Shown one piece after another: positions 22,060-33,455 of a DNA stretch of 64,000 bases; the stretch's first letter is position 1, and each line of letters starts with the position of its first letter. The position numbers were made by a program, and so were the translations under genes. The notes beneath the pieces are model-generated. The model searched no databases. It worked only from the letters and a program-made list of their open reading frames with translations, and was not told where the DNA came from. Source of the DNA: Gadus chalcogrammus (taxonomy: Eukaryota > Chordata > Actinopteri > Gadiformes > Gadidae); assembly GCF_026213295.1 (NCBI RefSeq), contig NC_079426.1, positions 28,003,102 to 28,067,101 of the forward strand, given 5' to 3'.

Positions 22060-22363
22060 TAAGCAATTGGAGGCCTTAATCAATAATGACCAGCTATAGA
22101 TTTGCTTCCCGATGGAGATTTTTGACAAATTACATGTTATTTAGCATCTACACGTTAAGCTGAGTCCAATGAAATCAAGCTCGCCCTCTTGCCACACCGA
22201 GATCATGTAGGTGTACCATGTAAAATACATGGAACATAGAGTGTCATGCTTGGTGTCATTGGACTCAGCTCAACGTGTAGATGCTAAATAACATGTCATT
22301 TGTCACAAATTTCTGTCGGGAAGCAAATCAATAGCTGCTCATTATTGATTAAGGCCTCCAATT
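22060..22363. repeat. Foldback element with ~110-bp arms
   Basis: The left arm (22060-22170: AATTGGAGGCCTTAATCAAT, then AGCATCTACACGTTAAGC) is matched in reverse complement by 22245-22363, with a few mismatches. The 75-bp loop is unrelated. No coding. Confidence 0.75.
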
Positions 22364-23797
22364 TCGACAGCTAATTACTACCATTAAACATGTTCGAATA
22401 TGCTCATGTCTGGCACCGTTGCAATCGCCTGGAAGCGTAGATGTTGAAGGACCCCTTGTTCGCCCTCTTACGCCACCGGGAAGATATTTACATACTTCTG
22501 ATTGACTAATGAATTGATTCAGCTATTCCCCCAGAAGTCTGGGGTCAAAAGGTCAAAAGGAGCCACTTATGAGACAACAAAAGTTATTGTGTATTTCTCT
22601 CATAACTTTTTGTCATTATTAAAGAGAGGCCTGATACTCAGATATGCGTGTTGGATGGCTAGGGTGTAGGTCTGGGAAGAACTTCAGGCCAAAATCTTGC
22701 AAGCGAGCCGCTGGGTGAGGTGCAACGAGATGGAGCACTTGCTGAGTCATTTCCTGTAGGGCTGGAGCCACAGGTTGAAGCGTATGCGTCCTTTGAGACC
22801 CCCTTTGATATATAAGAGACCCCAAGATACAGCTTACTTAAATTTTCTCGACTCAGTCACCTATTGCATCACTTCCTTTAGGGCTTCGGCCTCCTAATTG
22901 ATCATTGTAGTATAATTGAATGCCCTCTTTCATATATATGATACCTCCACCACTGGGACGTGGCAACAATTCTCCAAATCCATATGGGGAGGGGGGCGGG
23001 GGGAATCCTTGTGGACAGTAGGGGTGTACACTAGACATAAATAGGAAGCAAACTCAGGAGAAGGAATGACCTCTCACAAATATTTATTTAATAAATTGTT
23101 TCAAATAACCCTGCCTCGTTAAATGAATGCGCTTGGTGTTTTGCTTTCAAAAATAGGTTATAGAAAAAGTCTAAACTGCAGAAAATAAAAACATCCAAGC
23201 TGCCTTTAATATACCTTGGAATATCCGTCTATTTTTTAAACCATCGGACCCTAGTGTACGACAAAAACAACACAATTGACGGCAGCTCCTTTGCCGCGTG
23301 GTTTTTAGAGCCATGTAAGGATTAGAGGGGGGCGGTCGATAGCAACCACCATAGCAACCATGACGGTCAAGTGACTGGATGCAGCCCCGTTGAAAAAAAT
23401 AGAATACCACCCTACACACTCAGGAGATTAATGATATTTAAATTATTATGACCATGAAGTCTTTATTTGCATGGGTTTACATTTCGTTCTGTGTAGCATG
23501 GAAAAATCGGAGAAACACTCCCATTCAGAATGCATTGTTTTACATTTCGTTCTTTGGAGCACGGTTATTTTTATTTATTTATTTATTTTCAGTTTTTGAG
23601 GAGGTGCTTCTAAGATGCAAATGTTTCTGCAATGATCCAAAATCCAATGAAAACCCGTTGGCTTTTTGTCGAGGGAATCCAGGGCGACGCTCACTTCCGG
23701 GTTGGCCAACAAATGTCATCCCTCCACCACTCTACTGTAAAAACACATGTTCAAGTTGAATGAGAATAATAATAATTCTGCCGTAGTATTTATTGAA

Positions 23798-23817
23798 GGG
23801 GGGGGGGGGGGGGGGGG
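23798..23817 (+). repeat. Poly(G) run of 20
   Basis: An uninterrupted run of G between the two blocks of repeat copy A; length may be an assembly estimate. Confidence 0.8.
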
Positions 23818-24796
23818 CATACAAGTCTTTTGGCCATTCGTAGTGTTGATCAGCAGCGAAATAATTTGTCCGCAAAGACGGTGACGTCGCTTAGCAACAG
23901 AAGACGCTGGGGTAGACAAGTCACCGGACTACTACCCATGCAAGTGAACGGAGCGTTCCACGGCATTGAGAAGACCCGTGTAATAAAGGCCTATAATATT
24001 TCTGTTTATGGCATAGATTTCTCCTCAGATTAGGCCAATAAACCAATGATAAAATAAAAATAAAAACGCTCGATCAAAGGCCCGGCCCGAGTATAGTGGT
24101 GGGAAATATCGGCCCGACCCGGCCCGCGTCGGGCTCGGGCTCGGGCAGAGAATCTAAACACTGACTGGAACTACTTAGCAGGTGTCTGTAGGCCTATATC
24201 AGGAGTTAATGCACGCCATGCAGCCAATCAGAATACGAGTATTCCCCCAGACCGTGGTCTAAACATTATTCACAAGTTATAATCAACCCCTACACATCAA
24301 TATTAATGATAACCCATTAAATACGGTATGATTTCTAGATGACATGGCAACGTCCGCTTGCGACACTGGACTTGCGAGGCATCGACGCGGACTTTCATTC
24401 ACATAGCCAAAAACAAGAGAATAGATGGCTAGATAAAATAAACATCAAGACATACAATTCTAAAAATAACAGATGAAGCAGCTACCCTTTTTTCCTTTGC
24501 GGTTTGCCTACAGAGCAGCGCACCTGCATTTAATATATCCGTGTATTGTCACAATTTCTCAGAATCAAAAGGTGAAAGTAGAAACGGTTGGCCAAAAGCA
24601 GTCATATTGTTAGTTATCACAGACAATTTTAAGTAGAAACGGGTGGCCAAAAGCTGTCATTTGTCATCACAGGCAATTTTCAACAATGAATGATCTGTAC
24701 GAAGCTCCTTAAGGGACATTAGGGAGAACGCTCCCGGACAGAACCTTAGTTTGGAAGTCGTGCTTAGTGACACGACAAATACTTCCAACTGAAATA

Positions 24797-24828
24797 CAGG
24801 GACACGTTTCTATTGAAACGTGTCCCTG
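24797..24828. repeat. 14-bp perfect hairpin
   Basis: CAGGGACACGTTTC, four-base loop, then its exact reverse complement. The same position in repeat copy B is not palindromic, so the hairpin is specific to copy A. Confidence 0.75.
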
Positions 24829-25185
24829 ATCACGTTTCAATAGATTAAATAACGTGACAGTGTCAAGTATTTTCGTGAGACCAGGTTCGAGCGTGTGCAT
24901 GGGTTGAATTGCGTGTGCCTCACGCCGAATGCGTGAGACTTGAGAGCCCTGTACTTACATGACACAAACCAGCACCGCAAACGTTCTCTCCCGCTTGAGA
25001 TGACGTCTTTCTTTATAGGTTCATGGGTCTGATGCGCCGATTTCCCATGCTGATATTTCCGGAGATTCTTGGGCATCTTCGACAATTTGGCTAAAGATTG
25101 TCTCATTACACGCTAAATACTATAATTATAGCCTAATTATATATATAGCCTACATGTATATATAGGCAATATATATAATTAGGCA

Positions 25186-25303
25186 ATATATATATATATA
25201 TATATATATAGCATTTGTGGTTTTGGCATAAACATAACTAGGGTGCACTGTACTATCTGCGCACACCCTTTCTGAAGCCTCACTCTCTCGCTCTCTCTCT
25301 CTG

Positions 25304-25335
<32 letters not shown>
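25186..25335. repeat. (TA)n and (CT)n microsatellites
   Basis: TA repeats at 25186-25210 and CT-rich repeats at 25281-25335. Open frames across them encode only Arg-Glu repeats and are not genes. Confidence 0.85.
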
Positions 25336-25514
25336 GTAGCGTTTTGTGGAGCACGTTAATTGTCTGAGAACACTCCCATTCAGAATGCATTGGTTTACAT
25401 TTCGTTCTGTGTGGCACGAAAAAAGTCGGACTATCATGCTCTGGAACACGCTTCAAGAGATTAACGTTCGTGCGCATGAGCACGAAATTGCGTGATACCG
25501 GGTTGCAACGGGAC

Positions 25515-25960
25515 TGGTTGAGGAGTCAAAGAAGAGGAATAAGAATGATGCACTCATAAAGCAGCGGATGGAGTTGATTTTCTCACTGAGGCGCAAGGAG
25601 ATTGTGGAGCTACAGCCTATGGTCTCAGAAGTGCAAGGGAGATGGCCTGTTTTGTTTTGCGAGGTAGAGGTGAGCAGCTGATGAAATGTTATCCTAATGG
25701 AGTTTGTACAAAATATGAAAATTTGGGGATTTAATTCCTCTGTTTTGAAAATGTTGAAACTTAAATGATTGTCCTTCCTTTATTAAACAGATCAAGGAAG
25801 AATTATGTTGGATCACCAACAAGAAGCTACTAGACGACTTTAGAGGAGCCATTAACGAGCACACTTCTCTGACTCTATCGGGCCAGGGGGGAAGCTTCAC
25901 TGCCTGAGATGGATGACATTCTTGAAAGACTGAATGAACATGTATATTTTAGGTAAGCTC
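25515..25960 (+). pseudogene. SAMD3-like gene fragment (two exons)
   Basis: Exon-like block 25515-25669 reads KQRMELIFSLRRKEIVE and GRWPVLF, ending at a GTGAGC donor. A second block from 25791, after an AAACAG acceptor, continues the frame, then hits a TGA at 25904-25906. One base out of frame it reads PEMDDILERLNEHVYF to a GTAAGC donor. These resemble the C-terminal half of multicopy fish 'sterile alpha motif domain-containing 3-like' proteins. No SAM domain or start is present. Probably a decayed duplicate or transposon-borne fragment. Confidence 0.5.
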
Positions 25961-26396
25961 AGTAATAAATTGCATTTTGTGCAAAGTTACCGATCGGGTA
26001 ATTAACTTGTTACAACACCAGTATTAGTGTTTGCACCGACCAGAAAGTAAATAAAGATAAGGCTAACTTGCATATTAAAAAAAAAGGTGACAGTTCTGAA
26101 GAGAGCTTACTTCGATCTTCAAGTTAGATCTTTAGAGCCTCCATTACTTTCTAAACAAAACAAATGCTTAGAAGGTTGGGATATTATATTTTAATGAAAA
26201 AAGCGGCAACAATAAAAGGGTGCAATTATTAGAACAAAATGGCACCCCAGATAGCAAAATTCAGTTGAATCAATGTTTAAATATGGTTTGGCAGAAATGT
26301 TGAAACTATGTTGAAGCCTGACATTGAAACGATGTTGAAAGTGTCCCCTCTACTTTTCGTTGAATCAACATTGGATCTTCAACCATATCGATATTG

Positions 26397-26665
26397 AATC
26401 AATGGTGATTCAACCATCATCTAAATGAGAATCAACGTTTAAATTTCAGTTGATTTTATGTTGAAATAATGTCACTTAATCAATAGTGAATCAACCATAA
26501 TCTAAATGAGAATCTACATTTAAATTTCAGTTGATTTTATGTTGAAATAATGTTACTTAATCAATGGTGAATCAACCATCATCTAAATGAGAATCTACAT
26601 TTCAATTTCAGCTGATTTTATGTTGAAATAATGTTACTGAATCAATATTGGTTCAACCATTATCT
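26397..26665. repeat. 81-bp tandem repeat, 3.3 copies
   Basis: Units begin at 26397, 26478, 26559 and 26640 with AATCAATGGTG-like starts and share CATCTAAATGAGAATC and TTATGTTGAAATAATG. The period is exactly 81 bp. It is probably the core of a MITE whose arms (26240-26396) carry TTGAATCAA motifs. Confidence 0.85.
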
Positions 26666-26699
26666 AAAATGTATACTAAATATTAATTTATATGAATGA

Positions 26700-27548
26700 A
26701 TGAGTATAATATATATATAAGTATTACAATGATTGATGGCCACTTTAGCTTGCAGAACAATCATCAACCTCCATTGAAATACACTCTATTTAGCAGTAAG
26801 ACTATGCCACCAACAATAGGACTAACTGTATAATAACAACAGACACATTTTGGATTGATTTAGTTTCTATGGATAAAAACATTTATTAGCAAAAACAAAT
26901 TAAATAATCAAATTGTTCAAGGTATTGAAAGAATCTTTGGCTTGCCTTCACCACAAAAGATACCAACAAGAAAAGGCGAATTAGTGTAATCACATGTGTA
27001 ATTTACATGTTCTTGCATCTTTGGGAAGGGTGGGATGAAACACCCTTAAGATGGAGAGCAAAGAGGACAGTGCAACAAGAGACACAGAATAGGATGTGGC
27101 CCAATATTTTAAGCTTGTTTTTAAAAAGTCTTCATTAGGCTCATCAAAAACAAAAGGCTGCAACCAGGGCCAACAAGGGCCATAGCTCATATGAAGAGGA
27201 CACTGTGGGAGAGAAGCAGAGACAACATGTCAGCACTCATGATGAAACACTTGCAGAGCAACTTATGCAACAGCTATTTAGGAATATTAGGAATATCAAA
27301 TTCACCTACATCTACTTTTTCTTGATGCCTCCTGATCGCCAAGGGGCGTAACGTAGACAATTTTTTACAATGTCGCTGAAGGCCTGCTGTGTGAGTTTGC
27401 AATGCAGAGAAGCAACTGTAAGACATGAATACAAAATGGTTGTTTAAGGAATGCGAAGATACTCATTGCATCAGTTGGGTTTAAATAAGTCGTTGCCAGC
27501 TGAAAGATAATGTTCCATGCAGTAATGGCCCAATACCTTTTGCTCAGA
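26700..27548. other. Intergenic, nothing recognised
   Basis: AT-rich sequence without a supported gene. The 26990-27190 minus-strand frame has no recognisable features. Confidence 0.4.
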
Positions 27549-27768
27549 GGCCTGTTTCAGGTAGCTGGTTTTGAGGCAACCCCGAGTTTGTTCGCTCTGA
27601 GTTAGTGGAAACTCTGGGTTTTCCGTTTCAGGTAGCAGGTTCAGCGCAACCGAGAGTTAGTTGCTGCGGCAAAATATGCCGTGGACCTAACCTGCTCGGG
27701 AGGTGGTTAGACCTACTCTGTTGTCTATAAGGCTGAAGGCAGCTCTCCGACAGAAATAAGTGTTAGAA

Positions 27769-28870
27769 ATGGCATGTCCTTTTCTACGAGAGTCCGTGGA
27801 CGTAGAGGCTGCGATCCTCAGAAGGAATCTCCGTGAGGAACGATTATTAAGACCCCGGTTGGATATACTTTCTTTTCCTGATAATTTTCTTCACGAGCGC
27901 TATCGTTTTTCAGCGCAATCTATCATTTATTTAGACCACCTTCTCAGCCCCCATGTTAAATGTCAAAAGCACCGGGGGCATGCTTTAAGTTCAATACAAA
28001 TTATTTGTGTGGCACTCCGTTTTTTTGCAAACGGCAGCTTTCTTTACAACGTCGGTGACGCCGAGCACATTTCAAAGGCAACCGTGTATCGGTCTGTCAG
28101 AAATGTGACTTGAAACGTTTTCTTTACACGTTTGTGATGTTTCCAAGTCACCGACCTATACGAACAATCAAGGAAGAGTTCTACAGAATTGCAGGTAACA
28201 GTAGCAACAATGTAGCCTATTTGTTTCTTGGAACGTTTTAATTTAATAAATAATGTGCACAATTTGATAAAATAAATTAATTTGTAATGTTCTAGATTTT
28301 CCGGGTGTCATCGGGTGCATCGATGGAACTCATATTCCCATTAAAGCTCCTTCACGGAATGAAGGAGACTATGTTAATAGGAAGTCCTTCCACAGCATCA
28401 ATGTGCAGGTACAGGTGAAGGCCTAGACCTTCAGCATTTTAAATTAAAGATACTTAACAAAACAGCCTCTGTATCTAATTATACTCTCTGCAATTTGAAG
28501 GTCGTATGTGATGCCAGAAATATCATCACCCAAGTGGAGACAAAGTGGCCGGGGTCTGTGCATGACGCACGCATATTTCGGGAGTCTAATCTGAGACCTC
28601 GCTTTGCCCGTGGTGAGTTAAGCCTATATTTGAAGGATTTATAATCCATATTTGTTCAGATGATTAATATTTCACCTGTATCGTAGGAGAGTTCGACGGT
28701 CATGTTTTAGGTGACAGAGGGTACCCCTGCCAGCCTTGCCTTCTGACCCCGTATGCCGATCCCGTGCCAGGACCACAGCAGCGCTAAAACCTGGCGCATA
28801 TGAGGACGAGAGCCAGGGTCGAAAACACGTTCGGGATCCTGAAGGCAAGATTCCAGCTGTGATTTAGAAG
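27769..28870 (+). pseudogene. Harbinger transposase (HARBI1-like), broken
   Basis: Exon 1 starts at ATG 27769 and runs through SFLYNVGDAEHISKATVYRS. A small deletion near 28113 shifts the frame; the homologous reading then continues to a donor at about 28194. Further exons are 28296-28408 ([10 protein letters not shown], first catalytic Asp), 28501-28612 (SVHDARIF, second Asp) and from 28687 (LGDRGYPCQP). A TAA at about 28785 precedes RARVENTFGILKARF, which holds the catalytic Glu, and a TGA follows. The DDE residues are all readable but in a frame with one shift and at least two stops, so the copy is dead. Confidence 0.8.
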
Positions 28871-29236
28871 TGGATGGCCTCTCATTGGATTCGATTTCAT
28901 CCTGTTTGAGAGAAAGAAGATGTCAGTTTTAAATTGTACAACGCTATCATCAACTTTTAGATGTTATTTTTAAAAGGTGTTAACCTCCATAGGCCTTTCC
29001 TCTTCCCTTTCAAATGCCGCAGACAATGTTTCTCCATCATCTTCCTGTAATGACATTAACAGTTGTTTTCAGCAATTATCAAGACATTATTAATAATCTG
29101 TGGAAGGTGAAGAATTGTTACAATTGCATGGAGGTTGGTGAGGGCATCTGGTTCCAGTAGGGCGATGAAGCCATCAGTAACTGGAAGAAGATGATTAGAC
29201 AGTGAAATTATTACTTGAGCCAGAATATTGCCCCAT

Positions 29237-30160
29237 CTAATTTGCAACGCGCTGGGTTGCATGTACATATTTAATTATTTTGAATAACCAACCTCTTATA
29301 AAGGCACTTCTATCCTGGGGGGTGGGGGGATCAGAGGAGCTCCCTCCAGGGATGCCCTCAGCCACAGGACGCATACTCTGTTGGCTGAGCGCCATCTCCT
29401 CAGCCTCTGTGAGGGCTGCAGGTGGTGGACCCCCTCCAGTCTGCCGGGGCTCTGCTTTTTTTCGATTTGCTAACATGGAGGAAAATGTTACCCTAATATT
29501 CAGTAAGCGCTATTTTGAAGACACATATATATGTATATACACATACATACATACATACATACATACATACATACATACATACATACATACATACATACAT
29601 ACAATGCATTTTGCCTAGGTGTAGCCTTCTAATATATCTAAATCCTATTAAATATTGGCAGTGTTGGGGGTGGCTGGGAAATGTACTACTTACATTTACT
29701 GCTTAAATATAGGCCCATCACATGTTGAATATAGCTGTTAAATTAGGTACAGCAGGCAAAACAGCACAATTGATTTGATTTCAATTCAACATTAGTTTAC
29801 CTGTTTGAACTATATTTTTGTACTTCATCTTCATTTGCTGCCAAGTCCTCTTGGGGCAACTCGGGGTTGCGTAAATTGACACACACACATACACACAATT
29901 TCAGATTCAGATTCAGAAGTCTTTATTTGCCATGACATGTAAACATGTTTGGAATTTGTTTTGGTACAGTGGAGTTTACAACAGGACAGACAAGACAGGA
30001 CAATTTACATATTGAATAAGTGGAATATATTAAACTTTCCTCTTATTTTATTTTATTTTACTAATTTATTTTACTCACGCATTGACTTGTTCAGCTATTT
30101 CAGGCCAAGCTCTCTCTGGGTAACTGCTCGGCATACATACGCGTTCATTAGAATTTCCAA
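29237..30160 (-). pseudogene. Harbinger Myb/SANT-like DNA-binding protein, broken
   Basis: Minus-strand pieces are about 30160-30080 (ERAWPEIAEQVNA before a GT donor), 29865-29800 (RTWQQMKMKYKNIVQT, a third Myb-like helix region) and 29476-29237 (ANRKKAEPRQTGGGPPPAAL, TEAEEMALSQ, VAEGIPGG). These match the second protein of fish Harbinger elements, which helps the transposase reach nucleus and DNA. The intron near 29890-30010 has a LINE-tail insertion (repeated TTCAGA and TTTATTTGCC). Reading frames between the pieces are not all clean. Confidence 0.65.
29541..29602. repeat. (CATA)n microsatellite
   Basis: About 15 units of CATA inside the Harbinger's second-gene intron. Confidence 0.9.
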
Positions 30161-31359
30161 TTCCGTGGGGGAAAGTAAGTGGATCTACAATTTTGGTCCA
30201 TGTTTGATCATGTTATCAGAAATCCATTGATGATGGCTCTTTATAGTCAACAGGCACGCCCTCAACCCAGAGTGAACATACTCAGCGTTGATTAACCCAA
30301 AGCTGATCACCTGTTCTGAAACCGAAAACACAGAGTTTCTTTTCAACCCTGAACTCTGAGTCAACCAACTCAGAGCGCAGGATTAAACTCAGAGTATGTT
30401 AAACCAGCTACCTGAAACAGGCCGACTTTCTTTTGGCCGGGCAGTGTAAAAATGATAACCCAAAGTGCAATAGTGCTAATGCAGTTGAAATGTCAACAGT
30501 CCAGTTACACTTACGATGTGTAGAGAGACCGAAAATGCTTTTTTTGTTTGGCCTTAAATGCAGATTACTGTTACTGTGTCAAAACAGCACAAGGAATATT
30601 TAGATAAACTCACCAAACATGCAGTCTTGCAGGGCTGTGTCTTTGAAGGGCTGCTTGGCATCCCTTTGTGTTCAGGTTTTTCCTGCCCAATTGAACTTGC
30701 AGGCCAGGCCGTTGGTCAAAACCGTTGCAAGCATCCTCCTTACCATACATGTGGAGCTAGTGCCTCCCACCAAGGCCAAGCGGGCAATCTATTGAGATGA
30801 GAGGAAAAATGGATTTAAATACAATGCCAGTTTGCCTGTTGATGTGACTCAATAGGCCTTATGCGCAACATTCTTCCGGGTTCTACAAAACAGTGGTCTT
30901 GGCTTCCGGTCGTCCGCTGCTCAATAAGCTGAGTTTATTATGGCGACCTTCTACAGCCGGTGTTTACAGGAGCAACCCTGAACAACTATTACCGATGTGC
31001 ACAGTATTGCCAAACGGACGTCCAGAGCCCCGGGGACTCTGTTAGACAAGGGATTTAAGTTTTACGCCTCCTCATTTATTCATAATTATGAAGGTATTTA
31101 CATTTGTAGCTTTTGCTAATAGCGCTCGTTAGCGTTAGTTAACTGTAAGTAGCCTAGTTGTGTACTTGTATGCTATCAGTTAGTTTAGCAGTATTTTTGC
31201 TCACAGACAATTAAGACAATCAGATGAAGACTGCATTTTAGCGATGGGTTTATACTACCAACAGTATAATTACTACGATGTCCTGTGTGTTTAAGCTGGT
31301 CTTTGTCGACGTGGTACGCTGGTCGTATGTGTCTAGTAGACGCATAAGACCAGACACTA

Positions 31360-31386
31360 CTATCCTAGTAGACTCTACTAGGATAG
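31360..31386. repeat. 13-bp perfect hairpin
   Basis: CTATCCTAGTAGA, one base, then its reverse complement. Nearby 'gtctagtagacgcataagac' and 'gtcgactag' make a palindrome-rich spot. Confidence 0.65.
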
Positions 31387-31610
31387 CTGCTAGGTTTAAT
31401 GTCGACTAGCTGCTACCGTTCTGGCAGGTGTTTCAGATTTCTAAAACATTGATTTGTATAAAGACAACTGTGATGAATGAATGAATGAATGAATGAAATG
31501 ATGCTGTATCTTCTTTTCCACCAGTTTCAAACAAAGACAGGTTGAGAGGTACTGTCACTGTCAGAGCAGCTTGTCACAGGTCCATGCAGAATAATGAAAA
31601 ACCACACAGC

Positions 31611-31907
31611 TTGAGCGTAGGGTATGTTCAGGGATGGGTTTGTTAAATTGTCTGTTTCAGTTCAATGACTGTACAGAATGCGTTCATCAAGCCTCTCAGA
31701 ATGAATATATTTACACTGCAACTGCTTTCATTTGGCCACCAGCATGTTCTCAACTATGTAAACACCATATTCACAAATACAACACATTCTTCTGAGACAC
31801 TTGATAAATGGCTATAGTCTACCTGTTAGTGAAAGAAGGTCATTTGTGCAAAGTTGATTGACAGTAAATATTTCTATCGACACATATTTGGTATACCTCT
31901 ACTCGTA
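31611..31907 (+). repeat. 297-bp direct repeat, copy 1
   Basis: Nearly identical to 32672-32968, same orientation, 764 bp between them. It starts TTGAGCGTAGG and ends ACCTCTACTCGTA. The flanks differ at both ends. No terminal signature of an LTR was seen. Confidence 0.85.
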
Positions 31908-31924
31908 TGGTTGCCGTTTCTGGT

Positions 31925-31966
31925 ATTTTAACATTTGTGAAATTTTAATTTCACAAATGTTAAAAT
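31925..31966. repeat. 18-bp perfect hairpin
   Basis: ATTTTAACATTTGTGAAA, six-base loop, exact reverse complement, 17 bp after the end of direct-repeat copy 1; absent after copy 2. Confidence 0.8.
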
Positions 31967-32671
31967 GAAATTTTAATCACACGAAATAGAATACTAAATA
32001 CTAAATAGAATACACTAAAGCGAAACTTAGAAGTTACCAGGAGATCACCTACCACTGCAGTCAACCAGTGTACGGAAGTGAAAAGCGGAAATGATTAGAC
32101 CCGTTTACACCTGTTTTCCGGTTCGAACGCTGGGCGCTCCGCATAACCCCTATTGGAACACCGGTGTGTTAAAGGTCTGACCATGCGGAACATGGATAAA
32201 AAATGTTAACAGTGAAAATGTTGGGATGCACTACATGTTTCATTGGAATACATTGGAAATGCATTACAGGAACATGCCTCTCCATGAGCTAGGGGCAGGT
32301 GTGACATCTGTCTTTGCATGTTTAATAACATCTAGAGGACACAAGCTTTCAGAAAATGTATGGTTTGAGTGGTATATTGGCTTTCCCTAAATAGTAGAGA
32401 CCAAAATGTAAAGTCTTTCTACTTGATTCACTAGGCATCCTGATAATGATAATTCCATAATCCTGATAATGACTGGCGCTATTTACTTTATCCCTTACTT
32501 ACCATTCTGATCAATGTTCAGCATGGTCAGACCTTTCGGCCTCATTGAAGTCATCCTTGTTGGTGATAGGCAGCTGGATGGCGAAAATTTCTTGGCTTGT
32601 GGCTGGCCCTGGTCCACAAGATGGGGTCATTCTAGCCTCTGCCAATTCACCCTTGATGAACTGCACATCCC

Positions 32672-32968
32672 TTGAGCGTAGGCTATGTTCAGGGATGGGT
32701 TTGTTAAATTGTCTGTTTCAGTTCAATGACTGTACAGAATGCGTTCATCAAGCCTCTCAGAATGAATATATTTACACTGCAACTGCTTTCATTTGGCCAC
32801 CAGCATGTTCTCAACTATGTAAACACCATATTCACAAATACAACACATTCTTCTGAGATACTTGATAAATGGCTATAGTCTACCTGTTAGTGAAAGAAGG
32901 TCATTTGTGCAAAGTTGATTGACAGTAAATATTTCTATCGACACATATTTGGTATACCTCTACTCGTA
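32672..32968 (+). repeat. 297-bp direct repeat, copy 2
   Basis: Differs from copy 1 at only a few positions (for example GGCTATG for GGGTATG near the start). The 32545-32856 open frame that crosses its left edge is not conserved in copy 1 and is not called a gene. Confidence 0.85.
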
Positions 32969-33455
32969 GCTACGTAGTGAAAGAGGCGGAGCCAGGCTGA
33001 GCCAAAGTCGGCGCATTTCCCACATAGTCTGCATTAATAGAGTCATTTTGTAGTTTTTATAATTTTTGTAGCTTTTTATAGCTGCTAGGCGTAAAGAGTT
33101 CACCGTTCAAAGCGGGATGTTTATTGCATATTGGTCGTCCAATTTAAATAGATAGTGAAGGGCAATCGGGTAGGATTATGAAGAGGATTGTGATTTTGAG
33201 TAACGGTTAAGACAGAAGTGAGTCGCCCAATATTGAAAATGCAAGTTTTAATATTGTGATTTTTGTTTTCTTTCACATCTCCCTAGTAAAGGACAGTAGG
33301 TGGGTTGACGCCATATCTGCTGGGAAGGAGTCATACATGCTATGTTGTCAAATTGGATTCGGAAGTAGTGGGTTTACCTTCAAATGCCACTAATACTGCT
33401 GCAACACTTTAATAATTTTAACTGATAAATTATATTTTGTTTTATAGTCGCCCTG
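32969..33455. other. Intergenic, nothing firm
   Basis: No recognised gene. A polypyrimidine tract and AG near 33440-33448 could be the acceptor for the open frame that starts at 33456. Confidence 0.35.

Larger units (their letters stand above)
23308..24900. repeat. Interspersed repeat, copy A
   Basis: Two blocks (about 23308-23760 and 23982-24900) match 44258-44704 and 45465-46348 in the same orientation at high identity. Shared marks include GATTAGAGGGGG(C)GGTCGAT, a GGCCCGGCCCGAG-rich piece and a CCCGGACAGAA segment. No coding frame is shared. The GGCCCGAGCCCGG motifs recall hAT-like fish elements, but no termini were defined. Confidence 0.6.
27549..30423. mobile_element. PIF/Harbinger DNA transposon, full length but decayed
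   Basis: The ends are GGCCTGTTTCAGGTAGCTGG at 27549 and its reverse complement ending at 30423, with Harbinger-like CTCTGAGT subterminal repeats. It holds the two expected genes: a nuclease-type transposase (plus) and a Myb/SANT-like DNA-binding protein (minus), convergent. Both are broken. Flanking trinucleotides (AGA, GAC) do not match, so the 3-bp duplication is lost or mutated. Confidence 0.8.
30850..32155. mobile_element. Candidate MITE with CAATAGG..TTATGCG ends
   Basis: 'caataggccttatgcgcaac' at 30850 is partly matched in reverse complement at 32155 ('caataggggttatgcggagc'). No target duplication was found, and only about 16 bp is shared, so this is tentative. It would contain copy one of the 297-bp duplication and the two hairpins near 31.4 and 31.9 kb. 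Confidence 0.3.

Noticed and set aside
22619..23038. Two Pro-rich minus-strand frames in the same phase
   Set aside because: Separated by two stops, no recognised domain, short; possibly a relic exon, but not supportable.
25150..25483. Arg/Glu-rich frames
   Set aside because: Translation of a (CT)n microsatellite.
32545..32856. 103-aa frame
   Set aside because: Half of it lies in a 297-bp repeat whose other copy does not keep the frame.
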